58,827 nt of DNA from Syntrophobacterales bacterium (GTDB lineage: Bacteria; Desulfobacterota; Desulfobaccia; Desulfobaccales; 0-14-0-80-60-11): contig JAGVAH010000015.1 in the NCBI GenBank assembly GCA_020060385.1, positions 1-58,827 on the forward strand, given 5' to 3'. The notes under the pieces are model-generated. The model had not been told where the DNA came from and made no database searches. It saw only the letters and a program-made list of their open reading frames with translations. A program made the translations under genes and the position numbers. Shown piece after piece: positions 27,729 to 36,899 of this stretch. Positions within the stretch are counted from its first letter, which is position 1, and each line of letters begins with the position of its first letter.

Positions 27729-28532
27729 ATGATCGGCGTCTTTGATTCGGGGTTTGGGGGTCTGGTGGTCTTGCGGGAGTTTTTACAGGCCCTGCCCGAG
27801 TACGATTATCTCTACCTGGGGGATAATGCCCGCATCCCTTACGGCACCCGCTCCGATAAGGTGGTGGTCCGTTTTACGGCCCAGGCAGTGGATTATTTAT
27901 TCCGCCAGGGCTGTCATCTCATCATCCTGGCCTGCCACACGGCCTCCGCCAAGGCCCTGCGCACCATCCAGCAGGTCTATCTGCCGCTCCACTACCCGGA
28001 GCGCCGGGTCCTGGGGGTGGTGATCCCCACCGTGGAAGAGGCCCTGGCCCGGAGCCGGGGCAAACGCATCGGCGTCATCGCCACCGAGGGCACCGTAACT
28101 TCCCTGTCCTTTGACCTGGAGCTAAAAAAGCTGGACCCCGGAGTGGAAGTGGTGCAGCAGGCCTGCCCTTTGCTGGTGCCCTTGATTGAATCCGGAGAGC
28201 AGGAATGGGAAGGCACAGAGATGATCCTCAAGCGCTATCTGGCGCCCCTGAAGGCGGCCCGGGTGGACACCTTGATCCTGGGCTGCACCCATTACTCCAT
28301 TCTCAAGGACCACATCAAAGCAATCATGGGCGATGGCCTGGAGCTGATCTGCTCCGGCCAGGTGACCGCAGCCAAGCTGGTGGATTACTTGCACCGGCAC
28401 CCGGAAATTGAGACCCGGCTCACCAGGGGGGGCAGCCGGCGCTACCTCACCACCGACCTCACCCCGCGCTTCCAGCAACTGGCCAGCCTCTTCATGGGCC
28501 AGGCCCTGACCCCGGAAGTGGTGGAGTTGTAA
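27729..28532 (+). CDS. murI: Glutamate racemase
   Basis: 267 residues. It makes D-glutamate for peptidoglycan. The start at 27729 gives the usual N-terminus MIGVFDSGFGGLVVLREF. The two catalytic cysteines are in ILACHTASA and LGCTHYS. YLGDNARIPYG and GVVIPTVEEA are also conserved. It stands alone after the ABC cassette. Confidence 0.96.
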   Translation: MIGVFDSGFGGLVVLREFLQALPEYDYLYLGDNARIPYGTRSDKVVVRFTAQAVDYLFRQGCHLIILACHTASAKALRTIQQVYLPLHYPERRVLGVVIPTVEEALARSRGKRIGVIATEGTVTSLSFDLELKKLDPGVEVVQQACPLLVPLIESGEQEWEGTEMILKRYLAPLKAARVDTLILGCTHYSILKDHIKAIMGDGLELICSGQVTAAKLVDYLHRHPEIETRLTRGGSRRYLTTDLTPRFQQLASLFMGQALTPEVVEL

Positions 28533-28540
28533 AAAAGATT

Positions 28541-28660
28541 TACCACGAAGACACAAAGACACAGAGAGGCACAAAGATATTTTTAATTTTGGCGGCTGGC
28601 CGCCAAAATTAACATTATTTCTCTGTGTCCCTTTTTGTCTTTGTGTCTTGGTGGTGGATT
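28541..28660. repeat. Long inverted repeat between convergent genes
   Basis: ACCACGAAGACACAAAGACACAGAGAGGCACAAAGA and its approximate complement (CTCTGTGTCCCTTTTTGTCTTTGTGTCTTGGTGG) flank about 45 bases. This is a common type of dispersed repeat and may act as a bidirectional terminator for murI and the PurD-like gene. Confidence 0.7.
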
Positions 28661-28662
28661 TT

Positions 28663-30174
28663 TTATGCGTCCCCAGGCGCTAACAGCTCTGCCTTGTGGT
28701 AGTGGAGGCCGATGTCCCGGCGCAGGGCCAGGCGGTTCCCTTTTTCGTCCTCCCGGGGGATCACCCGGATTTTCCCCTGGTCGAAGGCGTTGAGGAGTCT
28801 GAGGCGCAGGCTCTCCACCGTCTGGCCCCGTTTCTGGCCCGGCTTCACCGTGGCGTTGGCCACCAGGAAGGCCACCCGGGAGCCGTCGGATTTAAAAACC
28901 CCCTCCTCCGTGCACTCCATGGCCGAGGGGATGACGGTAATCTTCTTTTTGTCGAAGTAATCGAAATCCATCTCCAAGACTTCCCCCTTGGTCAGGGACC
29001 AGGGGTAGCCCTTCTGCTGCTTGGGGCCGCCGGGGCCGGTGACCAGGGCCAGGCACAGGGAGATTTGATCGGCCCGCACCTCCGGGGCGACCTCGTGGAG
29101 GCGGCCCTCCTTCATGGCGGCCAGGAGAGCCCCCAGATTGCGGAGCCTTTTGACGATGGGCTGGAATTCCGGCTCTCCGGGGCGGATATTGATTTCGCAG
29201 ACCCGCACGGCCCGGGGCTGGAAGTTCCCGTCAAAGGAGGCGAAGCAGCCGGGATAGAGGACACAGGGCCGGAGGATGCCCCTTTCCTTCATGCTTTTAA
29301 TCAGCGGTTTGGCGATGGTCTCTTCGGCCAGGGCCATCAAGGCCGGGGATTCCAGGGGGTGGGGGGAGATGGAACCCATGCCGCCGGTGATGGGGTTGTC
29401 GATGCCCGGGGGGCCCGCAAACCTCTCCGGGTAGTCCATGGCCGTGGGCAGAAGCTGATAGTTGCCATTTTTATCCACAAAAATCGTAAAACTGATTTCC
29501 ACCCCGGACATGCGGGCTTCGATGAGCAGGGGCCAGGGATTTTTCTTGCCGCATAACCCTTTGTATGCCTCTCTGTAGTCATTGAGCAACAGGTCATAGA
29601 CGTCCCGGATTTCCCAGGTGTTGAGGATGATCCGGGCCCCTTTGCCTCCGGCGCTGTAAGGAAATTTCAGGACCGCGCCGCCATATTCATGGAGGTAGTC
29701 CAGGCAGACCTTTAGCACCGCGCGGTAATCCCGGGCGTCCACCTCGGCCCAGGCCGGGGCCACGGGGATGCCCGCCTCCTGGCAGAAGCGTTTGCAGGCA
29801 ATCTTATCGGCCTCCAGGAAGGCCCCTTTTTGGTCCAGGCCCAGGAGGCGGTCCCCCCAGCCCCCTTCCTCCAGTTGGTCCACCAGGCCTTCGAAGATCA
29901 GGGCCTCCGGCATGATCATGGCCAGGTCCAGGGCTCGTTGCTGAAAAGCATCTGTCAGGGCCGCGGCAAACGCGGCCGGGGTATTGTCGGCTACCGGGAT
30001 GAAGCCCACGGGCCAGTTCATCTTCCGGGCAAAGGAAGGCATGGCCGGGGTGCCCCGGACCACCACCCCCTGATAGTCGCCGGGATAAAGCTCGCTGGTG
30101 GCCCGGCTGGTCTCCAGGGCCGCCAGGAAACTTCTGCCGTCAGTGCCGATGAAACCGATCTTCGCCTGCTCCAT
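28663..30174 (-). CDS. PurD-like ATP-grasp ligase
   Basis: 503 residues resembling phosphoribosylamine-glycine ligase in its ATP-grasp core: an ALDLAMIMPEALIFEGLVDQL segment, then KRFCQEAGIPVAPAW, VLKFPYSAGGKGARII, IEARMSGVEISFTIFVD and CEINIRPGEPE. The usual PurD N-terminus is replaced by KIGFIGTDGRSFLAALET, and the protein is about 70 residues longer than housekeeping PurD. It is therefore a divergent paralogue. A PurN-like gene lies across the divergent promoter region. The substrate may be a different amine; glycinamide ribotide synthesis is not proven. Confidence 0.72.
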   Translation of the reverse strand: MEQAKIGFIGTDGRSFLAALETSRATSELYPGDYQGVVVRGTPAMPSFARKMNWPVGFIPVADNTPAAFAAALTDAFQQRALDLAMIMPEALIFEGLVDQLEEGGWGDRLLGLDQKGAFLEADKIACKRFCQEAGIPVAPAWAEVDARDYRAVLKVCLDYLHEYGGAVLKFPYSAGGKGARIILNTWEIRDVYDLLLNDYREAYKGLCGKKNPWPLLIEARMSGVEISFTIFVDKNGNYQLLPTAMDYPERFAGPPGIDNPITGGMGSISPHPLESPALMALAEETIAKPLIKSMKERGILRPCVLYPGCFASFDGNFQPRAVRVCEINIRPGEPEFQPIVKRLRNLGALLAAMKEGRLHEVAPEVRADQISLCLALVTGPGGPKQQKGYPWSLTKGEVLEMDFDYFDKKKITVIPSAMECTEEGVFKSDGSRVAFLVANATVKPGQKRGQTVESLRLRLLNAFDQGKIRVIPREDEKGNRLALRRDIGLHYHKAELLAPGDA

Positions 30175-30527
30175 AGGATAGCTTTCCTCCCTGGTCCCGG
30201 TTGGGGCGAATTTGTCTCCTTATAGCAATAAGGTTTCTGCAAATCCATTAAAAACGCCATGACCCCCGCATCTTCGGGGGGGAAGCGCAATGATCTTGAT
30301 TATCTCTGCCTTTTCTCTATAGTGGGTATCATCGCCGTTGGGCTGGGGAGGCCTCTACCCGAGCGAAGCTTGGGAAGATTGCAGGGTGCGTCTAACGCAC
30401 CATCTTTGGCGCGTAAGACGCGCCCTACGAGAGGCATTTCCCGAGCAGCAGAAAAAATTTAGGGGATGTGGGATGGGGGTAAGGGCCGTAGAACCCCTTG
30501 GCCCCCTCTCCCCAAAAACAAACGTCA
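30175..30527. other. Divergent intergenic region with inverted repeats
   Basis: 353 bases between the PurD-like and HyuB genes. CCCCCGCATCTTCGGGGG at 30264-30281 is a short hairpin. GGGTGCGTCTAACGCACC (30385-30402) and GGCGCGTAAGACGCGCCCTAC (30407-30427) belong to the family also found at 20345-20445. No gene or clear promoter is seen. Confidence 0.5.
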
Positions 30528-32093
30528 ATGTCCATCTCCCTGGAACTCACTATTTTCAACAAGCTCTTCGCGGCGGTGGCCGAAGAGATGGGGATCGTGC
30601 TTAGGCGCAGCGCCTTTTCCCCCAACATCAAGGAACGCCGGGATTATTCCTGTGCGGTGTGCACCGGGGCAGGGGAACTCCTGGCCCAGGCCGCGCATAT
30701 TCCGGTCCACCTGGGGGCCCTGCCCCGCACCCTGGCCCGGGTCCTGCCGGAGTTTCCCCTAAAGCCCGGGGATGTGCTCCTGCTCAATGACCCCTATTGG
30801 GGGGGCACCCATCTCCCGGACCTGACGGTCCTGGCCCCTGTCTATGCCGAAGAGCGCCTGGCCTTCTACCTGGTGAACCGGGCCCATCACGCGGACGTGG
30901 GGGGCTCCACCCCCGGCTCCATGCCCCTGGCCCGGAGCCTGGAGGAGGAAGGGGTGGTCATTCCCCCCACTTTTCTTTTTAAAGAGGGCCGCTTGCAGGA
31001 AGATTTGCTGTCTTCTCTCATCGCCCGCATGCGGGTGCCGGCCGAGCGCCGGGGGGACCTGCAGGCGCAGATGGCCGCGCTCAACCGGGGGCAGGAGCGC
31101 CTCGGCGACCTGGTAGCCCGCTACGGCCCGGACAAATTGCTGGATATGAGCCGGGCCTTACTGGCCTACTCGGAGCGGGCTATGGGGGAGCTGCTGGCCT
31201 CCATCCCGGACGGTTCTTACACCTTTGAGGATTACCTGGATGACGACGGTTACGGCCACCGGGACCTGGCCCTCAGGCTCACCCTGACCATTGCCGGTAA
31301 CCGGGCGCTGCTGGACTTCAGGGAGAGCGGCGACCAGGCGGAAGGCGGCGTCAACGCCGTGCCCCCGGTGGTGGACGCGGCCTGCTATTACGTCTTCTTG
31401 ACGCTGCTGGCGGAAGAATATCCCATCAATCAGGGCTGTTTCCGCCCCTTAAGGGTCCTCACCCGACCGGGCAGCCTCCTGGATCCTTTTTATCCCGCGC
31501 CGGTGGCCGCGGGCAATGTGGAGACCTCCCAGCGCCTGGTGGACGTGGTCCTGGGGGCCCTGGCCCCGGCCCTGCCGGAGGTGATCCCGGCCGCGTCCCA
31601 GGGCACCATGAACAACCTGGCCTTCGGAGGTATTGATCCGGACACCGGCCAGGAATTCACCTATTACGAAACCATCGCCGGGGGCATGGGCGCCCGGCCC
31701 GGCCGGGTGGGCCTGGACGGGGTGCACACCCACATGACCAACACCCGGAACACCCCGGTGGAGGTCCTGGAGCACGACTATCCTTTGGTGGTGGAGCGCT
31801 ACGCCTTTAGGGAGAACTCCGGGGGCGCGGGGCGCTTTGCCGGGGGCCGGGGGGTCATCCGGGATTTCCGCTTTCTCACCCCGGTCAGCGTCAGCCTCCT
31901 CTGCGACCGCCGGGTGCACGCACCCTACGGGCTCCAGGGGGGCGGCCCCGGCGCGCCGGGGGAGAACGCGCTCCTCACCGGGAAAGGGGAAGAGAGACTG
32001 CCGGGCAAGATCAACCTGCCCCTGCCCGGGGGCAGCCGTTTATCCATCCGCACCCCGGGGGGCGGGGGCTGGGGGGAAGATGACCAAGACTAA
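30528..32093 (+). CDS. HyuB-like hydantoinase B / oxoprolinase family protein
   Basis: 521 residues from the ATG at 30528. HyuB is the beta subunit of ATP-dependent hydantoinases, oxoprolinases and acetone carboxylases. Family features: [21 protein letters not shown] at the start, [34 protein letters not shown], and [20 protein letters not shown] near the end. The HyuA partner, normally adjacent, is absent within this window. The gene overlaps a PurN-like gene by 14 bases, so the two are translationally linked, an unusual partnership. Confidence 0.88.
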   Translation: MSISLELTIFNKLFAAVAEEMGIVLRRSAFSPNIKERRDYSCAVCTGAGELLAQAAHIPVHLGALPRTLARVLPEFPLKPGDVLLLNDPYWGGTHLPDLTVLAPVYAEERLAFYLVNRAHHADVGGSTPGSMPLARSLEEEGVVIPPTFLFKEGRLQEDLLSSLIARMRVPAERRGDLQAQMAALNRGQERLGDLVARYGPDKLLDMSRALLAYSERAMGELLASIPDGSYTFEDYLDDDGYGHRDLALRLTLTIAGNRALLDFRESGDQAEGGVNAVPPVVDAACYYVFLTLLAEEYPINQGCFRPLRVLTRPGSLLDPFYPAPVAAGNVETSQRLVDVVLGALAPALPEVIPAASQGTMNNLAFGGIDPDTGQEFTYYETIAGGMGARPGRVGLDGVHTHMTNTRNTPVEVLEHDYPLVVERYAFRENSGGAGRFAGGRGVIRDFRFLTPVSVSLLCDRRVHAPYGLQGGGPGAPGENALLTGKGEERLPGKINLPLPGGSRLSIRTPGGGGWGEDDQD

Positions 32094-32757
32094 GCCCAAT
32101 ATTCTGGTTTTTGCCTCCGGGACCAAGACCGGGGGCGGCTCCGGATTTGAGAAGATGGTTAATGCGGCCCGGACCCAGCCGCCCATTTTGGACGCATGGA
32201 TCTGCGGGGTGGTCACCAATCATTGGGGCGGCGGGGTCTGGCAGAGGGCCAAGGCTTTGGGGATACCTGCCGAATACTGGCCCGGCCCCTTTCAGGCCCA
32301 GGGCTACCGCAATTTTGTCAAGTATTTCGACGCCGATTATGTCATGCTCTCCGGCTGGCTGAAACTGGTGGCGGGCCTGGACCCGGCCCGGACCATCAAT
32401 ATCCATCCCGGGCCTCTGCCCCGCTTCGGGGGCCCGAACCTTTACGGCCACTATGTGCACGAAGCGGTGATGGCGGCTTATCACCGGGGGGAAGTGACCC
32501 ACAGCGCGGTGACCATGCATTTCGTGGATGAAAAATATGACCGGGGCCCGGTATTTTTCGCGCTGCCGGTGCCCATTGAGCCGGGGGACACCCCGGAGAC
32601 CCTGGCGGCCAGGGTGAACCTGGCGGAACACGAATGGCAGCCCCGGGTCCTCAACTATGTGGTGCAGGGACAAGTGCGAATGGTGGGCCAGGAAGTGGTT
32701 TATGAAACGGCAGAACTTAAACGCCTGCTGCTGCCGGAGGGTAGTATGCTAATGTAG
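32080..32757 (+). CDS. PurN-like formyltransferase
   Basis: 225 residues of the formyltransferase fold. The catalytic Asn and His are in TINIHPGPLPRFGG, and the late Asp in HSAVTMHFVDEKYDRGP. The N-terminal SGTKTGGGSGFEKMV replaces the SGxGSNLQA loop of housekeeping PurN, so the substrate site differs. The start ATG lies inside the end of hyuB. It could be a PurN that transfers formyl from 10-formyl-THF to glycinamide ribotide or a relative acting on another amine. Confidence 0.75.
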   Translation: MTKTKPNILVFASGTKTGGGSGFEKMVNAARTQPPILDAWICGVVTNHWGGGVWQRAKALGIPAEYWPGPFQAQGYRNFVKYFDADYVMLSGWLKLVAGLDPARTINIHPGPLPRFGGPNLYGHYVHEAVMAAYHRGEVTHSAVTMHFVDEKYDRGPVFFALPVPIEPGDTPETLAARVNLAEHEWQPRVLNYVVQGQVRMVGQEVVYETAELKRLLLPEGSMLM

Positions 32758-32835
32758 CCCACCAATTCCTTAGCTAACTTAAAGGCGGGAGGCGCTTACG
32801 CTTTCGCGCCCTACGGCGCTACGACGCTGTCAATC

Positions 32836-33879
32836 CTACTGCAACAGCAAAGGGATAATCGCGTGAGTAACGGCACGCGGTTTGACTGGAGTCAACAATA
32901 AGTAGCCACCATGGGAAGGAAGCCTATTTCTATCGGCCCAAACTAGGATTTGTCCTTTATCATTGATGTCCATTACTGTGTATTCAGATCCCATAGGAAT
33001 AATCACATCGTATTTCCCGTGTCTATAAAGGATAACCTGCGCGCCCAGCCAATTTCCCTGAGCATCCATAATTTCTTGGGAATAGACCACCTCCCCGAAA
33101 TTATTCATGCGGGGATTACCATTACCAAGATAGTTAAAAGCTCGATAAGCATAGATATCGCCGATATTAGAAAGCCAACCATGCCAGTTGCCATGATATC
33201 CGTCTAAATCCTCCCAGCAGGTGCTGAGAATTTGACTTCGGTTGTTTATCTGCAGGGATAGATCAAACGAGTCGGTAACTTGATGGGTAACTTGCGTGCC
33301 ATTCAGGAAAATTTGGGAGGGGATTTTTGACCAATTTATCCAAACGATATCGCCGTTGTCATTGATGTCCGGATAAAGGCAATTGTCACCCGAGATGACG
33401 GAGCCGTTGCGAGCAATTTTCCTCCCAGAGGACGTTCCGACTTCATAAACAATATCACTATTGTTGTTTATTTTAGGAGATCCATAGGCTTCATAAGTGT
33501 TGATTATGGTGCCATTGCTATACTTTTTGATCCCGCTAACCACAATTGTCTTGGAGGGATCACTGGGGTCGGGCGCTTCCCAATTCCCATGCCAGACAAT
33601 CTCGCCCTTATAATTGATCTCAGGTTCAGCATTTGTTCCATCAAAGGTAAGTTGCTTGGTAACGCCATTGTCATATAGCATAATATCCATGACGCCACCC
33701 GCGAGATATTCAAAGGCTACCTGACCCTTGCTATTCATTCGGGCACGCCCAACAAGTGAACCAAGGTTTATCTCGGTAATGGTATACTCCGCCGCAGCGG
33801 CTGAGATTACTAATAGGACCAAAACACCCAGAGCCAAAAGGCCGCCAATTACCGATTCCGACAATTTTTGCGCCTTCAT
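32836..33879 (-). CDS. Secreted protein with HAF-like beta-propeller repeats
   Basis: 347 residues. An N-terminal signal sequence (about residues 11-29, GGLLALGVLVLLVISAAAA) suggests export. The body has at least six repeats around an N-x-x-G-x-[IV]-[VAW] core: MNSKGQVAF, INYKGEIVW, INNNSDIVY, INDNGDIVW, MNNFGEVVY and INDKGQILV. This is typical of HAF/beta-propeller-type extracellular proteins. Base composition is clearly lower in GC than the flanking genes. No cell-wall or sorting signal was recognised. The function is unknown. It is downstream of a hybrid histidine kinase of similar composition. Confidence 0.75.
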   Translation of the reverse strand: MKAQKLSESVIGGLLALGVLVLLVISAAAAEYTITEINLGSLVGRARMNSKGQVAFEYLAGGVMDIMLYDNGVTKQLTFDGTNAEPEINYKGEIVWHGNWEAPDPSDPSKTIVVSGIKKYSNGTIINTYEAYGSPKINNNSDIVYEVGTSSGRKIARNGSVISGDNCLYPDINDNGDIVWINWSKIPSQIFLNGTQVTHQVTDSFDLSLQINNRSQILSTCWEDLDGYHGNWHGWLSNIGDIYAYRAFNYLGNGNPRMNNFGEVVYSQEIMDAQGNWLGAQVILYRHGKYDVIIPMGSEYTVMDINDKGQILVWADRNRLPSHGGYLLLTPVKPRAVTHAIIPLLLQ

Positions 33880-33956
33880 CTTTTCCTCCGTGCGAGATTT
33901 GCTCCCATTACCAATTATTGCAGCTATCTTTGCATTGCCGTTAATGGGAATCTCCC

Positions 33957-36461
33957 TTATGGTCCTTTACCAATGAGCGTATTTAGCAGTTTGCTCAATT
34001 CTGAAACCCCATAGGGCTTGGTGATAACCCCGCTAAATCCGTATGCTGAAAATTCGGCCATGATGGGGTCTTCAGAGTAACCGCTGGAAACGATGGCTTT
34101 GACCTGGGGATCGATTTTTAAAAGCGCTTTTATGGCTTCCTTGCCACCCGTGCCCCCGGGAACAGTTAAATCCAAAATTACCACGGCGAAAGGTTGGTGG
34201 ACGTCCAGGGCTTCTTTATATAATTTTATCGCTTCTTCGCCATCTTCTGTACAATGCGCCTCATAGCCAAGATTCTGAAGCATAATTACCAACATATCCC
34301 TCACCCCAGCATCATCATCCATGACCAAGATCTTGCCCTGCCCTTTTATCACCTTCCTGTCGTCCTTTAGCGATTCCACAATCCCTTGCTCAGCAGCCGG
34401 GAGATAGATCTGAAAAATCGTTCCTCCCCCTAATCTTGACTCCACGCCAATATGCCCCCGGTGGTTTTTCACAATGGCATAGGCGGTGGCCAAACCCAAA
34501 CCGCTTCCCGTTTGTTTGGTGGTAAAATAGGGGTCGAAGATTTTGGAGAGATATTCCTCCGGAATACCGATGCCTTGATCCTGCATGGTGATCTTGACAT
34601 ATTTGCCGGCATCGAGGGGGAGATTACTGTGGACCTCCACCACCAGATTTTCCCCGCGAACCTCGATGGTCCCCCCGGCAGGCATGGCTTGAATGGCGTT
34701 GATCACCAGATTCTGGGCGACCTGACCGATTTGCCCTGGATCTGCTTCTACCGCCCAAAGATTATCCTGGAAAGAAAATTTGCATCTAACGTTAGAGCCA
34801 CTGGAGGCAAAGGAAACGGATTCGGTAACCAGTTTTTCCACCGAGAGCAGTTTCTTAATCGGTGCTCCCCCTTTGGCGAAGGTCAGCAATTGCCGGGCCA
34901 GCATCTGGGCCCGCAGACAAGCCCTTTCCGCCTCGGTCAATCTTTCCCGGCTGAAGCCTTCATCCTGATCCAGCAAGGCCAGACTGATATTGCCAATAAT
35001 GGCCGAGAGGATATTGTTGAAATCATGGGCGATGCCACCGGCCAGGGTGCCGATGGCTTCCATTTTCAGGGCGTGAACCAATTTGGCCTCCAACTTGACC
35101 TTCTCTTCCTCCGTGCGTTTGCGTTCGGTAATGTCGCGCACAATGGAGAGAATTCCAAAGGGCTTGCCCGTTGAATCGCGCAAGAAACAAAAATTTCCTT
35201 CGACGGGGACGGCATTTCCATCCTTGTGGACCAGCTCAAGTTCTATCATCCGTGACCGATTGGGATCACCGCCTCCTGCACTCTCCCTCGCCATTTCCTC
35301 GGCGAAAATCTGCATCGCTTTCTCAAATGACTCTGGAGTGTAGGCTTCCTGCATGGTTCGTTTCATTGCCTCTTCCACCGTAAAGCCCAGGAGCCTCGTC
35401 ACGGAGGGGCTGATGTAGGTCAGCCGCAGGTCCATACCCACCGTCCAGATGACGTCCGTGGCGTTCTCGGCTAGTAGGCGATAGCGCGTTTCGCTTTCCC
35501 GCAGCGCCTCCTCACGGCGAAGGATATCCGCGGTTTTCTTCCGGACCAGGGTGCGCAGCCTGACATTCCATACCCACACCCCCAGTAATAACAACAGCAG
35601 GCCTCCGGCAGCAGCGGACAATGGCAAAAAATTACGATCCAGAAATGATTGCTGGAGGCCGAATTGAATTCCCAGCCATTTGGTGCTGATCTTATCCAAT
35701 ACGCCGGATTTCCTGGCTTCACGGATTCCTTTGTTGAGGATGCCGACGAGGATGGTGTTATTCTTTTTTGACGCCATGCAATTCTTGCCAATGTATAGCG
35801 GCACCCCCACTTTTTTAGTATAAGCGGTCAGCCGGTTACTAAAAATATGATAAAGGACGATTTGTTCGTCACCGATGACTGCATCTGCCTTGCCGGCAAT
35901 AACCATGTCTGTAGCTTCGGCAAAGTTCTCCGTGTCCAGTGTATCAAAGCGTATCTTCTGAGATTCCAGGAAATCCTTGGCATAGTCTCCCCTCTGTATG
36001 GCTATGGTCTTACCGTTCAGATCCTTAAGATCTTTGATATCCGTTCGTTCTGCCTTGATAAAAATCGATGCTGGAACGTCGAAAAGGGTTTCGGTAAACT
36101 CGAACTTTTCTTTCCTTTTGTCGCTGTAAAAAAGGCTGGTGAGAATATCAGCCTTCCCTGAAAGAACGGCTGCTTGTGCCTCCTGGAAGGCCATATCCAT
36201 GAACACCGGTTTGAAGCCCATTTCCACGGCCATCCAGCGGACAACATCAAGCATCATGCCTTCGTGTTGCTGGTTGGCATCGGTGAATTCAAACGGCGGG
36301 TATCGTGTCTGGCTGACAAAGACGATGGCGTCTTTGGTTTGAAGGTATTCCTTCTCCTCATTTGAAAGCTCGATGGCAAAACCCGGGGAGATGAAAACAG
36401 ACAAAAAGATCAAGGAAAAACAGCATATCGCCCGAAAGCGCGATTCCTTGGTTATGGTCAT
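33957..36461 (-). CDS. Hybrid histidine kinase with periplasmic solute-binding domain, PAS and receiver
   Basis: 834 residues from the ATG at 36461 (GGGAG six bases upstream). Order: signal segment (11-29), a family 3 solute-binding sensor (about 36-265), one membrane helix (278-298), a PAS domain (325-445), the HisKA box with His479 in GGIAHDFNN, an HATPase domain ending GSGLGLATAYAIVKNH, and a C-terminal receiver with its phosphorylated Asp in VVILDLTVPGG. It probably senses a small amino-acid-like ligand in the periplasm and phosphorylates its own receiver. No output regulator lies beside it. GC content is lower than the window average, as in the next gene. Confidence 0.93.
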   Translation of the reverse strand: MTITKESRFRAICCFSLIFLSVFISPGFAIELSNEEKEYLQTKDAIVFVSQTRYPPFEFTDANQQHEGMMLDVVRWMAVEMGFKPVFMDMAFQEAQAAVLSGKADILTSLFYSDKRKEKFEFTETLFDVPASIFIKAERTDIKDLKDLNGKTIAIQRGDYAKDFLESQKIRFDTLDTENFAEATDMVIAGKADAVIGDEQIVLYHIFSNRLTAYTKKVGVPLYIGKNCMASKKNNTILVGILNKGIREARKSGVLDKISTKWLGIQFGLQQSFLDRNFLPLSAAAGGLLLLLLGVWVWNVRLRTLVRKKTADILRREEALRESETRYRLLAENATDVIWTVGMDLRLTYISPSVTRLLGFTVEEAMKRTMQEAYTPESFEKAMQIFAEEMARESAGGGDPNRSRMIELELVHKDGNAVPVEGNFCFLRDSTGKPFGILSIVRDITERKRTEEEKVKLEAKLVHALKMEAIGTLAGGIAHDFNNILSAIIGNISLALLDQDEGFSRERLTEAERACLRAQMLARQLLTFAKGGAPIKKLLSVEKLVTESVSFASSGSNVRCKFSFQDNLWAVEADPGQIGQVAQNLVINAIQAMPAGGTIEVRGENLVVEVHSNLPLDAGKYVKITMQDQGIGIPEEYLSKIFDPYFTTKQTGSGLGLATAYAIVKNHRGHIGVESRLGGGTIFQIYLPAAEQGIVESLKDDRKVIKGQGKILVMDDDAGVRDMLVIMLQNLGYEAHCTEDGEEAIKLYKEALDVHQPFAVVILDLTVPGGTGGKEAIKALLKIDPQVKAIVSSGYSEDPIMAEFSAYGFSGVITKPYGVSELSKLLNTLIGKGP

Positions 36462-36779
36462 GCTAAACTCCCAGATTATCAAGGACTTGGGGAGCCTTGC
36501 ACCCTTGCCGCCTGGCCTCTGTTATTTGCTAGAGGTTTCCCTCGGAGTGTGGAAAATCCTTCGGATAAGTATTAAATAACACAGATGTAATATAAATTGC
36601 CATTATTAATAAAACCAGGTGCGATTGTCGCACACTATCTTGCCATTATCGATAAATCTCCAAGTCTTTCTTTATCAGAGCAATCTCAAAACCTGGCCGG
36701 GGAATTTTCCATGAATCATTAAGAAACTGATTTAACAACCCGGGATAAAAATGAACCCTTGCCTTTCTTCTGAAAATGC

Positions 36780-36807
36780 TTGACATCCCTGGTTGGGAAG
36801 TGATAAT
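36780..36807 (+). promoter_or_regulatory. Sigma-70-type promoter for panC
   Basis: TTGACA at 36780-36785, a 16-base spacer, and GATAAT at 36802-36807 (preceded by T). Transcription should start near 36814, giving an untranslated leader of about 86 bases before panC. Confidence 0.7.
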
Positions 36808-36869
36808 TTTTTTCAGGGAGCTTGGATCCGGCAAGCGCGGACTGAGACTCGGCGGTGGCGTGCATTTCT

Positions 36870-36899
36870 ACCCCAGAGTACCGGTCTGGGGTTTTTTTT
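36870..36899 (+). terminator. Intrinsic terminator ending directly at the panC start codon
   Basis: ACCCCAGA (36870-36877) pairs with TCTGGGGT (36885-36892) around loop GTACCGG, followed by a run of eight T (36892-36899). The panC ATG is the next base. No gene on this strand lies upstream, so the hairpin can only act on the panC leader transcript. Attenuation is the natural reading. Confidence 0.65.

Larger units (their letters stand above)
36462..36899. other. Divergent region and panC leader
   Basis: 438 bases between the hybrid kinase (leftward) and panC (rightward). It is AT-rich up to about 36780. A perfect short palindrome GTGCGA-TTG-TCGCAC lies at 36619-36633 and could be an operator. 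The right end holds the panC promoter and terminator described separately. No additional gene is seen. Confidence 0.6.
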
